From: Cymodocea nodosa
Taxonomy: Eukaryota; Streptophyta; Magnoliopsida; Alismatales; Cymodoceaceae
DNA length: 64,000 nt
NCBI GenBank assembly: GCA_036874045.1
Contig: JAZBRI010000011.1
Span: 682,001-746,000 of the forward strand
Reading direction: 5' to 3'
Shown here: piece by piece, positions 46,047-59,069 of the stretch
Numbering within the stretch: the stretch's first letter is position 1
How the letters are laid out: every line of letters begins with the position of its first letter
Translations under genes and position numbers: made by a program
The notes under the pieces: generated by a model
What the model was told of the DNA's origin: nothing
The model's input: the letters and a program-made list of their open reading frames with translations, nothing else
Databases searched by the model: none

Positions 46047-47990
46047 TGTTTAGAATGAAAAAGTGCATAATATTAACAATTAAATGATGGTTAATTGCAT
46101 AATATTTAGCTTATCATATGAAAATTAAGCCATTATCTTATAATTGCATTGTTATATGCTTTAATGAAAGAATCTGCATAATTTCAAAGAATTAGCGTTA
46201 ATTTAATACATTTCTGAACTATCGGTAAGTTGTTAGTTTTTAATTCTTTAGTATTAGAATTTTTTGTTATTTCAGAGAGTTATATTGCATGTACCAGACA
46301 GTTATGTTTTAAATGCTAAAAGAATATTTAGGTGAACAGTAACAAGGTGTTGAGTTACAGGTTTAAAGGTATAAAAAGATCACGTGAGAACTCGTTGAGT
46401 TAGCAAGTAAAAATCTTAAGGGATATATATGAACTCGTTAAGTTAGATTTATGCACGTGTTGAATTTAAATGCTTTATTATGTCACGTGAGATGCACATG
46501 TATAACTCGTTAAGTTAGCATAACTATACGCGTTGAGTTACATGAATACACACTAAGGTAACGCGTTAAGTTAGCAGCTTATTTCTTTATTGCACGTGTT
46601 TTATAGTTAAATCAACGAAGTAAGTCCATTGAATTATCTATAACTCCACGGACCATTTATTTTCTAATATGCCACTATAGTAGTTATAGAAACATGACAT
46701 TCGAAGGAAAACCACGATTGCACGTATCACGCAAGAATTCACTCGTGGAAGGGAGAAGAAATCACCATCGTTGATATGAATGAAGGAAATCCAACCAATC
46801 ATCTAAGCAGAAGTAGTTACCACTAAGAAATATAAAAGAAAAGGAGAAAAGACGAAGAAAAGGGGGGTCAGTGTGTGCAGAGGAGGAAAAGCCAAGCTAT
46901 CTACAGGTAGCGTAGGAAGTTCTCTGAAGTACCACACCAGCCACCACAACCACAACCATCACACCATAATCACCAACCATCAGAGGTTTGTGAGGATACT
47001 TTCTTGATGTCGGGTTGATTCCGAGCCAAAGACAATGCTTGACAACCACTGTGAGGAGTGATCGCGTCGCAAGAAGGGAAGTTGTTTTCACCAAGCACCG
47101 ACTCATATTTTAGGAGATCGTAAAGCTGCTAGCCTTGGTTTTGGGTTGATGCCAGTATGCTGAAGAGGAGATCATCTTGCAATTCTGGACTTGCGATTCT
47201 ATAGGGAGAGGAGGTAGAATTGTAAGTGATTAAGTTTTCAGTGGTGTAAACACGTCGCATGTAGTGATGGAAGTTTTTTCTATCAATAGAGATTACTTTT
47301 ACATTTCACTTTTCGCCCATTTCCATGATCATATCAAAACAAAAATACCAAAAACAACTTATCTATGTTTATAGTTAGTATTTGAGTGTTGTATTATTTG
47401 TTTTGTATTGTGATTAATGTTATCGTTGTTAGAGTTTTGAATGTTTCATGTTTGTTTAATTTAGAAAATAGAAAATAGTTTTACAGTTTACTGAATTGAA
47501 TCGTTCCTGATACTTAAAGATTTTAATGGTTACTGTTTGAAATATCTAAATGTTAGTGTTGTTGAATGATAAATCTAATATTGACTAGCATTATAGAGCT
47601 TAATTGATGTTATTTACAATCTGTGGAACCACCCAATGGTTGGCCGAATTCCTCTGTAAATAGCAGTATTAAGCTGGATTGATAGCTTCGTTGAGTTACT
47701 TCAATTCCACGAGGTTAGTCCGTTGAGTTAGCTATAACTCAACGGAGTGCTTACTAAATATATAAATTTCATTATTAAAAATAGAACAGTACACAATTCT
47801 ACCTCAATTCTCTATGAGATCTACCTGTACTTGCACACAAATACAATGTACACTGTGCACTTGCAGTTAAAAATACAAATTGGAATTAATATCTAATTTG
47901 TGTGAAAGAGTGTTTGTTGACTTCTAAAAAGGAATTACTGATAAGCATAAAGATAAATTCACTAGGTTAAAAAAAGGAAGTTAACAAACC
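46047..47990 (+). repeat. Gypsy-A4 3' LTR, 3' end truncated
   Basis: Begins TGTTTAGAATGAAAAAGTGC. Positions 46335-46600 hold TTGAGTTACAGG, CACGTGAGAACTCGTTGAG, CTCGTTAAGTTAGAT, TATACGCGTTGAGTT and GGTAACGCGTTAAG elements; this is the block shared with the Copia-1 LTR. An antisense ORF lies at 46897-47106 and the U5-like block at 47810-47880. The LTR stops at AGTTAACAAACC instead of reaching a PBS-side end. Confidence 0.85.
46897..47106 (-). other. Conserved antisense ORF in gypsy-A LTR (copy A4)
   Basis: 69 codons, beginning MSRCLVKTTSLLATRSLL, then WLGINPTSRKYPHKPLMVG. Third copy of the antisense LTR ORF; product not recognised. Confidence 0.35.
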
Positions 47991-49257
47991 TGAACAGGTT
48001 GCTAGATTTAAAGAGTCATTTTTTAAGTCAATAATTCTTATATACCTATATGTTCAGGTACAAGAGGCTTGTGATCAAACAATTCAATAAACTCTTAAAG
48101 CTTTTCACTTTATCCTCATTTTTTTCTTTTCAACATAGTATTTATGTATTTCATTTATATAGATTCCATAAAGTACAAATCTCATATAATTCTACCTCTA
48201 CAATCTACCGAAAAATATGAATCCACATCAATAAGCTCATACTTTTTTCTGTAGTTTAATATGATTTACACATAAATCATTCTACAAGTTTAATCAATCA
48301 AATTAAATGTATCCTTGATCATATGCATTTCATTTACTTTAAAAATCAACAGTTCAACTCTTTCAAGATTTCAGCTAATTTTCTAAGTTTCACTTAAGCA
48401 TTTTGATTTTCCTTTAAACTTGTAAAACTATTAAACTCATAAAATTCAGTAAAAACATAAAATAATCTATATATGTAAATATATTTTGACTGAGATATCT
48501 TATCTAATGTAAGATCCTAAATATAATATTTAGACAATTACAATTGTTAAAATATTTTTATAGGTTTAGCTATCAGAAGATTTTTGATAATTTTTGGATA
48601 GTTATAATGAACTTTTGGAAGGTTACAACAAAATTCATAAAAAAACTTTATCAAAATCTATAGAAATTTGAAAAACAATCCTAATTTCTATAATTAACAA
48701 GATTACTTCACTTTTAATCTAATTACCTCTCTCCCATACCTACATTTTGCATTATCCTCAATGTAAAAGATTTACAGAAAATATAGTAAATGATAGCAGA
48801 CATGATAAACTATTTCATTAACTTAGCACCTAAATCAACGAACTTAGTTCATTAAGTTACTAAATAACTCCATAAACTGCACATGAATATAAATACAAGA
48901 TAAGTAATTAATTAACATACCTTATTCATTTGTGTCTCCTTTAATATCTTTTGACTTTTGATTCTGAAAAATTTTTCATTCATAGATAAAAGTAAAGCAT
49001 ATAACAAAATAGCAATAAAACATATATTGTTAAATATGTGCATTGTGTGGAACCCAAGCTTCTATGCCTTTGGTGGCTCCAAGCAAGGTAGTTGGTTTCT
49101 TAGAATAGATACCAACAAACTAGATTGATATTTTTATTTTTCTTGTAAGACAAATAAAACATAAACTAAAATTTTTCTTTTCTCTTTTTTTCATCTTTTA
49201 TACATTAAAAAAAAAATATGTAGAACACACAAAATGTTAAAAATATAGAATCACAGT
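47991..49257 (-). other. Gypsy-A5 3' untranslated region with G-tract motif
   Basis: AT-rich and non-coding, collinear with A3 26335-27498. The motif at 48725-48770 reads, in element sense, TTTACATTGAGGATAATGC then AAAATGTAGGTATGGGAG. Confidence 0.72.
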
Positions 49258-50394
49258 TTAAGAACAAGACTGAAAAGTAGTAACAAATAGAATGAATGTG
49301 TTAGTCCAAGCAAAACCTTTAGGAATTATTCTTCTTGTTGTTAATTCTATTTTAATCCAATTTGTTTGTCTTTTTAATTTATAAACTTACAATATGTTAT
49401 CAACACTAAAGATGAGCGTATTATCATTAATGAAAGGAAATGCAGATAGGGATCTTTTTCTCGACCATGATGATGTAGGTGTTTCTATTTCCACATTTAT
49501 TTCAATGTACTCATCTTCCCACTTCCATTCATTTAGGTCTTTCACTATCTATATTTGAAATTTCATCAAGTCATCCCACCATCTTACTAAACATAAAGTA
49601 GTATTATCAAATTCACTATACCATATTCTAAGTTGAATTTTATCATATTCTGTAGATGGTGGTTCAACTATACTTTCGGGTAAAGGTAATATCTCTATAT
49701 AGTTATCATAACTATCTATGCTTACTATGTATAAATTAGATCTAAATGCAACTAATATATCTATGACTAGATATATATATCCATCAAGTATCACATGTAT
49801 GTTATTAACTAATACTTTTGCTCCTAGATATACCATAACATTTTCATTCCAAGATCTATTCATAAAATTATAAACATTTAAACATAATCCTTCATCCCAA
49901 TTTCTAGTTGGTCTCCAATAAAATAATTTTTCAGGAGTCATTGAATTCCTATCAGAAAATAGTAAGGTTGCCCCACAATTTTCTATTGGTACTTCAAATA
50001 TATTAGGTCTTCCTATATTCCATTCTTCTCTAGTAATAGGATTTCTAATAAAAATATCAGGTAATAGAATAACATACCTTGGTTTGGTTATATATACGAT
50101 AAATTCTTCATCTATTCCCATAATATAATATATTCCTTCTAATGAATTGGTTAGAATTCCAATAGTTTATTCTATATTCAAATATTCATAACTGATTGTA
50201 CTATAGTTGAATAATTTCCATAAAAATTCATCTCTAATGTTGATCATCTTCATAGCTTATAATCCCTAAAAATATTTTTCTATAACACATTCTTTAATTT
50301 GTCGTGAGACACAACACAATCTACATAAATCTTTAACTAATAAATTACTCAATACTTCTCTTAGTGCATCCAATGGTAATTTCATCAATTCCAT
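49258..50394 (-). pseudogene. F-box protein ORF carried by gypsy-A5 (second copy)
   Basis: 379-codon frame from the ATG at 50394 to TAA at 49258, one codon shorter than the A3 copy and collinear with it. The F-box reads MELMKLPLDALREVLSNLLV, then CRLCCVSRQIKECV. The C-terminal part has DIFIRNPITREEWNIGRPN, FYWRPTRNWDEGL and SNLYIVSIDSYDNYIEILP, and the last 100 residues (NEWKWEDEYIEI to TFQSCS) remain similar. Stops lie at different places from A3 (near 50270, 50165, 49549 and 49390), so the two copies decayed separately from an intact ancestor. LxRNPxT and WxP-type spacing matches plant F-box-associated domains. It stands alone with its 3' UTR because gypsy-B cut it from gag. Confidence 0.8.
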
Positions 50395-50467
50395 CTACTG
50401 TGATTCTGTATTCATCAGCATAAAACAAAATTAAAAAGATAAATTAAAATAGCTACTTACGTCTACT

Positions 50468-52646
50468 GTAAAGTATCAATTTGTGCATTTTATATATGTT
50501 AATTCATGCATATTAAGGATTATAAGTCATCATTATATATGTTCTTATGAAAGATTACATGAAAATCATATTTTAGAACTATGCATGTTTTATTGGTTAA
50601 ATAGTCAATAATGCACAAATTTATCCCTTATTAAATTAACACCTAGTCAATTAGCTCATGTGTAAATATAAGTAATTTATATATTGATTTCATGCATATC
50701 TTAAAAGAATTATCATTAAGATATGAAATCAAATAATCCTCAATTGAGCAAGCAATATATTATGCACATTTCATTTTTTTGCTTTATAATTGAGTAGCAA
50801 TTTATGTGTAATGTGCATATGCATTTAATGTTATCTTTTGAGTTGTTGTAGGTGAGGACGTGAACCCTTGGATTAAATCATGGGAAATCAACAATTCATG
50901 GTCGTCCAATTCAAACTCCAAATCAATCCACCAATCAATCAATCAATGATTAAAGCTTGCCTAAATTAGAAGGTCTCAATTGGAAGGAGTTTGAATTCTT
51001 TCCATAGATGAATGACAAGGGAAGAGAAAAGTGCATGGCCGACTAAGGAAACATCTCATCTCCTTTCTCCTCCACACAAAGGACCAAGAAAAGAACTCCA
51101 AAGAAAAATTTCATCCTCCCTTCTTCCAGCCAAGGTTGTGGACGAGCTCTCCTCCAAGATTGGTGAGCTAGACGTCTTCCCCCTCATACTAGAAGACCTT
51201 CTCTCCACTCCAAGCCGACATATGGAAGGACCTCCACAGGTAAAATCGGTGGTATTGGAGGCACGTGTGCATCATTGGAAGAGCTTGGGATGTGATCTTC
51301 AAGATGAGGTAATAGGAAGCGTCAACATTGAGAGGAAAGCCAACAACTTCATACATCTTGGAAGTGGTTGAAGACGTGCAACCACCACTTCAAAGCAACC
51401 CTAGAGACCTCTTTTGGATGTGCTACAGGTGGTGACAATCCTGTGGTGTGATGGTGTGACGTGATTCAAGGTTGAAAGGGAGCTGGTGCTTGAAGAAAGG
51501 TGGAGAACTCAAAGGTATATTGGAGAAGAGAGATCCTCATACTTGAATATCAAATTTTCATATCATATGTGTATGAGTATTTAGGTTTTTAATTCAATTG
51601 TTATGTGCATATGTAGTATGTTATTTAAATGATGATTTTGTTTAAGAATATTAGTTGTTTTACAATATATTTCGTGGAATATAGTTGCTTCATGTGAATA
51701 TGTGAATGTTGTGCATAAAACTAACTCTTAACCCTTGTGAATGTGTGTATATCCTATTTGCTGTAAATTCCTGTATGAGCCTTGTTTTGTTATATGTTGT
51801 ACAACTTGATTTCTCTAAGTTATATGTCGTGTTATAGCTTTTTTTGTATGTACTTTAAGTTTACAATACGTATGTAGTGTTGTTGGAATTTTTTAGAATG
51901 CATTTCTTTGGTTTTTCGATTATTCTTTCGAAGGTAGCATCTACTCTGTTTTACTGGTCGAGTGACAGAAATTATGCTTGACACCTTCATGTTGCCTTGC
52001 TTTTGTGCATTCCGAAATGTTTTCCTGTAAATTTTCTTGATTAGAGAAACAAGTTATCTTTCAAGGTGCGGTAATTTCCTCGTGTTTCATGAAGATTTGA
52101 TTGAGTTATGATTTTTACACCAACAACGTATTTTTGGAAAGTTTTCAGAATCGTTTTGCGCATTGTTTGTATATCCGACTTTTGTAACAACTAGAGTGAA
52201 TTAGTCCTGGAAATCACTACCATTTTAAAGATAACTCGATGACCTTTCCAACCAATATTTTCTCTAGATTTTTCAATGTCCAAGTTGGAAGGAAGAATAG
52301 TTAGAATTCAGACTAATTTATGTGATTCCAGAAACATAAACTTAAGATTTTCTTGAGTTTCCTAGCTATTAGCCCTAAGAATTAACAAGTTTTATGCTAC
52401 CTTTGAAATCTTTATTGTATTTTTGTAAATTGTAACTTAATTTCATGTAATTATAGTTTTAATTATGGATTTAATGGAGTGGATGTTTTATCAAACAATC
52501 ATTTTAATAAAATTATTTAAAACAAACTCCTTGTGGATTCGACCCGTACATGCACATGCTTATTACAATGAGCATCGTGCGCTTGCGGTTATAAATGTAA
52601 AATTTATACTTTTACCGTTAATTTAACAACATATAAAAGCATTACA
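50468..52646 (+). repeat. Gypsy-B 5' LTR (about 2.18 kb)
   Basis: Begins TGTAAAGTATCAATTTGTGC at the break in A5 and ends AAAGCATTACA, seven bases before the PBS. The block TTGTGGATTCGACCCGTAC and CATCGTGCGCTTGCGGTT at 52510-52590 is the conserved pre-end segment. A 119-codon ORF at 51012-51371 (MTREEKSAWPTKETSHLL start) lies inside; I do not recognise it and treat it as incidental. Confidence 0.8.
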
Positions 52647-52652
52647 AGTTTT

Positions 52653-52670
52653 TGGCACCGTTGCCAGGGA
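52653..52670 (+). promoter_or_regulatory. Gypsy-B primer-binding site (tRNA-Asp type)
   Basis: TGGCACCGTTGCCAGGGA matches the Athila/Tat tRNA-Asp PBS with two or three differences. Confidence 0.88.
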
Positions 52671-54701
52671 GTTTTGGTGCTTTAAAATGATTTATTAGAT
52701 GATTTGCAAGATTTAATATCCTTTATATCATTCTAGTTTTATTTGTTTTCTTATTTTCTATGAGTTATTATTTTTCTTTGTGTGTTTGCAAGGAAATGAA
52801 TTTATGGATTGGCCACTTCATGTATTCATCTTCCTTGATTTTTGAATTGCTTGTTACATGTTTAATTAAAGTATATAAGTTGGAGACAAGTAGCTTAATG
52901 GAGTAATGATAATCTTTGTGTACAAATTATTAAGACAGAATCTCTCTGTCTGGAAATTTAAATATTTGATGTGCACGAGATTAGAACTCATTTTTATGAT
53001 ATTTTTCCTGAAATACTCGGATTCTGAGTTTTCTTTTGAGTACTTATGCATAAAATTCTGATTAGTATGTTAAAAGATAAAAATCTTAGAAAACAGGGAT
53101 GTTTTACAGAATTTTGGATTGGTTTCTGCTATTGAATTTTGAAAATATGATATTATGAAAGTATCTAAAATTTAATTCAGTGATTTGTTTCAGAAACTAG
53201 ATGAAATTATCTTTCCAACGAGTATTTATATGCTTCATTTGGATTTATATAAATTTCTGTGTGAATTTTTGAAATTGATATAGTGAGTTGTTAGCAATTT
53301 TGGAAGGTTAACATGTAACCCTCCGAAATCTGCTTGGGGCTTTTCCTTATCGGAAGGTTAGAACCTTCCAAAAAATTTTTTCCATCAGAAGGTTATGCTG
53401 CTAACCTTCCAATATTTTTTTTTGGTCATCGAAAGGTTATGCTGCCAACCTTCCGATAATGATGGTGTGGCAGTTTTCAGGTTTTTTTTTTTATGTATCT
53501 GAAATCTTTTAATTGAAGTTGCACCTACATTTCTTAGTAAAATTTATTTTTATTATTTTTTCATGAAACTACAAGAGTTTACCTTTACAACAAGGTATTA
53601 TACGTTATATTTTGAATTATATATATTTTTGGAGAATTTTTCTAAGATGATATGTTCTGCAGATTACGAGTTTGAGTTGTTTGAGATTTTACATAATTTT
53701 GATAATACTTCATTTTTGGAAATTTTTGTCTCTGATTTTTTATAGAAAATAGAAGTAATTACCTTACAGACAAGTATTTATTTGTAAATTTGGAGCTGTA
53801 TAAATTTTTGTGTGATTTTTTCAAGTTGAGATATTAAGCTTTCAGCCAAATCGGAAGGTTTCCCTCTAACCTTCCGAAATTTTTTTGCCATTTCGGAAGG
53901 TTGGGTAGTTAACCTTCTAAAATATTCATATATTTCTGTTCTTCGGAAGGTTAACCAGTTAACCTTCTAAAAATTTTTCCTTTCCGGAAGGTTAGGTGGC
54001 TAACCTTCTGAACTCCTTATGGGTGCAATTTTTTTTTTTCTGGTATTTTTTTTATCTGCATTTTTATAATCAAAACTGTAATTAAATGTTGAGCTAAAAA
54101 TTAATTTTGTAATTTTTCCTTGAAACTACAGTAGTTTATCTTTCAAACAAGGTATTATACGTTGTATTTGGATTTATATACATTTCTGGAGAATATTTCT
54201 AAAATGACATGTTTTGCAGATTACGAATTCTGAGTTATCTGAGTTTCACACGATTTTGACAATACTTCAGTTTTGGAAATTTTTGTCTCTAATTTTTCTT
54301 AGAAACTAGAAGTAATTACCTTTCAGAAGAGTATTTATTTGTGAATTTACAAGCTATATGAATTTCTGTCGAAAACTTTTAAACCAATGTAGTACAGTTT
54401 AGTTTCAGAAATTCCATGACTACTTGTTTTAGATGAAACTCAGATTATATACAATGTTTGTGAGATATATGCTTTGCTGTTTGTATCTAGAATTTAGTGG
54501 CATGATAATAGAATAGTTACTGAATGAATCTACAAAAAATTAAGTTTCAAGTAAAAGAAAAAAATAATTGTTTATTAATTTCTCTATTATGTTGCAAATT
54601 TGCTTAAATCACTTGAAGATTGTGCTTAATTGAAATACATTCGGTTTGTTCATTTAGTTGAAAATTTGCATGCCATTCTAGATAAATATTTAATTTATAA
54701 T
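52671..54701 (+). other. Gypsy-B 5' leader, 2 kb, with GGAAGGTTA palindromes
   Basis: No ORF of consequence. Positions 53290-53460 and 53850-54020 contain repeated pairs such as TCGGAAGGTTA facing TAACCTTCCGA. The AT-rich segment 53540-53760 is duplicated as 54110-54330 (GAAACTACA...GTTTACCTTT; TTACGAGTTTGAGTTGTTTG). The repeats suggest a structured leader. Confidence 0.65.
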
Positions 54702-57700
54702 ATGGATGAAGTTAGTTTTGATTTGACACTTACATGTTCCAAATGCAAATTGAATAACCACGTTGATGCTAATTACTCATTTTATATGCTAAATAGCAAT
54801 GTAGGTGCATGTTCTAGTTCTAATGTTAGCCTATTTATGCCAAATTTAAATTATAATGCTGATGCTTATGACACTAGTAGCTATAGTTGTGAAATTAAAA
54901 TGAAAAAGCCTATAGGAAATATTCCCTATGTTGAATCTTCAGTCAACGTAGCTAAGGCAATTGCTGAACTTAACACCTCTATGGATTTATTAAACTTAGC
55001 AAAAGCCTCTAGTGCCCCCATGGACATAGATGGTTATGAAAACATAGATTTAATATCAACATCCTTGGTTGAGGATGAATCAGTTGAAACTTATGTTGCT
55101 TTAATGTCCAGGAGAGAGCTGAGCATTCCTGAAAAGGAAACTCCTTCTCTTCTACCAATGAGTGTTCCTATAGATGATTTAGGTTCATCCAATCAACTAA
55201 ATAAAGAATCTGAAAATGAAATTTTATTGGGTGATAAAAAGGGTAAAGGTAAGTTATCCGAGGTAAGTATCCCTTTAGAAAGTCAACATACCCCTTTTCC
55301 CCATAGATTAAGAACTCCACATAAGGATATTGATCAGAATATTAAGATGAGAGAAATCTTTGAATAGGTTAGGATCAACATTCCATTACTAGATGCAATA
55401 GAGCAAATACTTGCCTATGCCAAATTTTTAAAGGAGTTATGTACAAAGAAGCGAGCTAGGAAGACACCTATGAAAGTGTGCTTAGCTAAATCCGTTAGTG
55501 CCTATTTCTGTCAAGACTTGCCTAAGAAGTTTAGTGATCCAGGTACTCCAACCATTTCTTGTACAATTGGAGATACCTATTTTGATAGAGCATCGATAGA
55601 TTTGGGAGCAGGAGTAAATGTTATGTCATCTAGTGTTTATGTAGACTTAATGGTATTCAACCCACTAAGGTTCTCATTCAACTAGGTGACCATTCTTTTA
55701 AAACTCCCTTAGGAATTGTTGAAAACATATTGATTAAGATTAAAGATTTTTTCTATCCCATAGATTTTATTGTTTTAGAAAATCAACCTTCACCTAGTAG
55801 AAAGCAGAATGTGCCCCTTATTTTAGGAAGACCCTTACTAGCCATAGTAGATGCATATATAGGATGTAGAGATGGGTCTATGCAAATAACATATGATGAT
55901 GCTAAGGTTGATTTAAATATTTTTAAATCTCACCCAGAAGTTAAAATTTTAGATAATAAAAATTTTAATGTGAGCTTATTAAACATTATGGATGAAGGTG
56001 AGGGGGTAGAAAATTATAGTTTATCTGAAGATGAAGATTATCCACCTATAGAATATGAGGTTGATCTAGGACATATCTATGACTTAGATGATGACATTGG
56101 TGAGAGTGATAGTATTTTTGAATTAAATTATATAGAGTCTTTAGAAAGAGATTTAGGAGAGATTAAGAAACCATCTATTGTAGAGCCACCTTCTCTTAAA
56201 CTAAAACCCTTGCCTCAAGACCTTAAGTATGCCTATTTGGGAAAAGAGAACACCTTGCCAGTTATTTTGTCTTCCCATCTTTCTAAAGAGCAAGAAGAGA
56301 AGTTGTTGGTAATTTTAAAAGAACATAAGGAGGCCATTAGTTGGATCATGGTTGACATCAAAGGAATCGACCCTAGTTTATGTCAGCATAGAATTCATTT
56401 GAATAATGATAGTACACCTTCTAGGGACCCATAGAGAAGATTAAACTCAAACATAAAAGATGTGGTTAGAAAAGAAATTATTAAGTGGCTAGATCATGAC
56501 ATCATTTATCCTATTTCTAATAGTCCTTAGGTTAGCCTTGTTCAGGTTGTCCCAAAGAAATCTGGTATCACAGTTGTAAAATAGTAATCATGTACTAGTC
56601 CCTACTAGAGTGCAAATAGGATGGCAAGTGTGTATTGATTATAGGAAACTAAATATCGCCATTAGGAAAGACCATTTTCCCTTGCCTTTTATGGATCAAA
56701 TGTTAGAGAAGTTAGTTGGGCAAGAGTATTATTGTTTCCTAGATGGTTATTCTAGGTATAACCAAATTCCTATAGCACCCTATGACCAAGAGAAAACCAC
56801 ATTCACATGTCCTTTTGGTACTTTTGCATTCCGACACATGTCCTTTGGTTTGTGTAATGCTCCTGCAACTTTTCAAAGGTATATGATTGGAATCTTTTCG
56901 GACATGATTGATAACTTCTTAGAGATTTTTATGGACGACTTTTCTGTGTTAGGATCCTCCTTTGATGTGTGTCTTAAGAATTTAGAATTGATTTTAAAAA
57001 GATGTATAGATAAAAATTTGATTTTAAATTAGGAGAAATGCCACTTCATGGTGCAACATGGAGTTGTGTTGGGCCATGTTGTTTCTAAGAATGGGTTGGA
57101 AGTAGATAAGCCCAAAGTAGACTTGATAGCCAACCTACCACCCGCTAAATCTGTTAAGGATATAAGAGCATTTTTGGGTCATGTTGGGTTTTATAGACGG
57201 TTATTAAAGATTTTAGTAAGATTGCCCATCCTTTAACTAGTTTATTATCAAAGGACCATAAGTTTGAATTCTCTGGAGAATGTCAAGATGCCTTTGATAA
57301 GCTTAAGGGAGTCCTCACCTCAACCCCTATTGTGTATCCACCCAATTGGTCTCAACCATTCGAGTTGATGTGCGATGCATTGGATTATGCAATTGGTGCT
57401 ATGTTGGGGCAAAAAATTGATAAATTACCTAGGGTAATCTATTATGCTACTAAAACTCTTAATGCAGCCCAATTGAACTATACAGTTACAGAGAAAGAAT
57501 TTTTAGCTATAGTTTTTGCTCTTGAGAAGTTTAGATCTTATTTGTTAGGCTCTAAGGTTATAATTTTCACTGATCACTCTGCCATTAAATTTTTATTAGC
57601 TAAAAAAGATGCTAAGGCTAGATTAGTTAGATGGATTCTTCTCTTGCAAGAATTTGATATTGAGATAAAAGATAAGAAAGGATGTGAGAATGTAGTTGCT

Positions 57701-59069
57701 GACCACTTGTCTCGTATTGTCACGCCCCAAGGGGAGTTACCCATTGATGAATCATTTCCTGATGAGCAGTTGATGGCTATAACTCCAATCCCTTGGTTTG
57801 CAGATATTGTGAATTATCTTGTGACAAAATGACTACTTGGCAATTGGTCAAGGCAAGATATTAAGAGATTTTTAGCTAGGGTCAAAGAATTTTATTGGGA
57901 TGACCCCTATCTTTATAAGTTAGGTCCTGATTTGATTTTGAGGAGATGCATTCCAGATTTGGAAATTCATAGTGTACTATCTTTTTGTCATGACCAACCT
58001 GTTGGTGGTCATCTTAACCCTATTAAGACTACAGCTAAAGTTCTTCAATGTGGTTCTTTCTAGCCCACATTGCATAAGGATTCATATTTCTATGTTAAGA
58101 ATTGTAGAGATTGTCAAAAAGCGGGAAGACTAATTAGAAGAAATATGATGTCGCTTACACCAATTACTAAAGTTGAAGTATTTGACGTGTGGGGTATTGA
58201 TTTCATGGGACCCTTCCCTAATTCTAGAGGTTATTTGTATATTCTGTTAGCTATTGACTATGTGTCAAAATAGGTTGAAGCTATTCCCACACGGACTTGT
58301 GGTTCTAAGGTAGTAATCAATTTTATTAAGAGCAACATTTTGGCTAGATTTGGCATTCCTAGAGCAATCATTAGTGATAGGGGAACACACTTTAATAATA
58401 GAAGTTTTGAAGTATTAATAAAAAAATTTGGAGTAAATCATAAAATGACAACCCCCTATCACCCACAAACCAATGGACAAGTAGAGAATGCCAATAAGTA
58501 AATTAAGTAAATTTTGCAAAAGATAGTAAGAAAGACAAGAAAAGATTGGGTAGAAAAGTTAGATGAGGCATTATGGGCTTATCGGACTACTTTTAAGTTT
58601 GTTTTAAATATGTCTCCATATAGAGTAGTGTTTGGAAAGACATGTCATTTACTAGTAGAGCTTGAGCATAAGGCAAGATGGGCTATTCAAAGGTTGCTAG
58701 TAAGAAAAGAAATTTTCAATTGACTGAATTAGAAGAAATACGGAGAGAGGCATATGAGAATTCATGATAGCTAAGGAGAAAAATAAAGTATTCCATGATA
58801 GCAAGCTCTTCCGTAAGAATTTTGAAGTAGGACAACAGGTATTGCTGTATAATTCTAGATTACATTTATTCCCTGGTAAGCTTAGATCACGGTGGATAGG
58901 ACCTTTTATGGTAAAAAGTACATTTCCTCATGGAGCAGTTGAGATAGAGAACATTAAAAATGGGGTAATTCTTAAGGTCAATGGACACTGGTTAAAACCA
59001 TTTTTGCAGCAAGAAGTATTTGGTAAAGGAGAGAATATTAATTTAGTAAATGCTATCTATGCTGAATAG
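54702..59069 (+). pseudogene. Gypsy-B ORF1: knuckle-like N-terminus, protease, RT, RNase H, integrase
   Basis: Starts at the ATG at 54702 (MDEVSFDLTL). It has a knuckle-like CSKCKLNNHVDANY in which the last ligand is Tyr instead of Cys or His. A spacer leads to YAKFLKELCTKKR. Protease: DLGAGVNVMSSSVY at about 55605. RT: DYRKLN, LPFMDQML, MSFGLCNAPATFQ and FMDD at 56928-56939. RNase [27 protein letters not shown]. Integrase: [48 protein letters not shown]. Frameshifts occur near 55680, 56600, 57220 and 58725. Stops at Trp or Gln codons include 56433, 56527, 57030, 58062 and 58271. The N-terminus has no capsid domain. Confidence 0.9.

Larger units (their letters stand above)
44503..47990 (+). 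mobile_element. Gypsy-A copy A4, 3' end only
   Basis: Plus-strand 3' UTR (44503-46035), PPT and 3' LTR (46047-47990). It starts within the region downstream of the F-box ORF, cut by Copia-2, and ends where A5 begins; the last ~0.1 kb of the LTR is missing. Confidence 0.85.
47991..50467 (-). mobile_element. Gypsy-A copy A5, F-box ORF and 3' UTR
   Basis: Minus-strand fragment that begins in the 3' UTR (equivalent to about 26335 in A3), includes the G-tract motif and F-box ORF, and stops at 50467 where the gypsy-B LTR starts. Its PPT and LTR are absent at the left, where it abuts the A4 LTR. Confidence 0.82.

Noticed and set aside
51012-51371. 119-codon ORF inside the gypsy-B 5' LTR
   Set aside because: No recognisable domain, lies wholly within an LTR, and I see no second copy to test conservation; treated as chance.
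54702-59069. Endogenous pararetrovirus (caulimovirus-like) RT
   Set aside because: An integrase with HHCC and D,D,E motifs, LTRs and a PBS are present; this is a Ty3/gypsy element.
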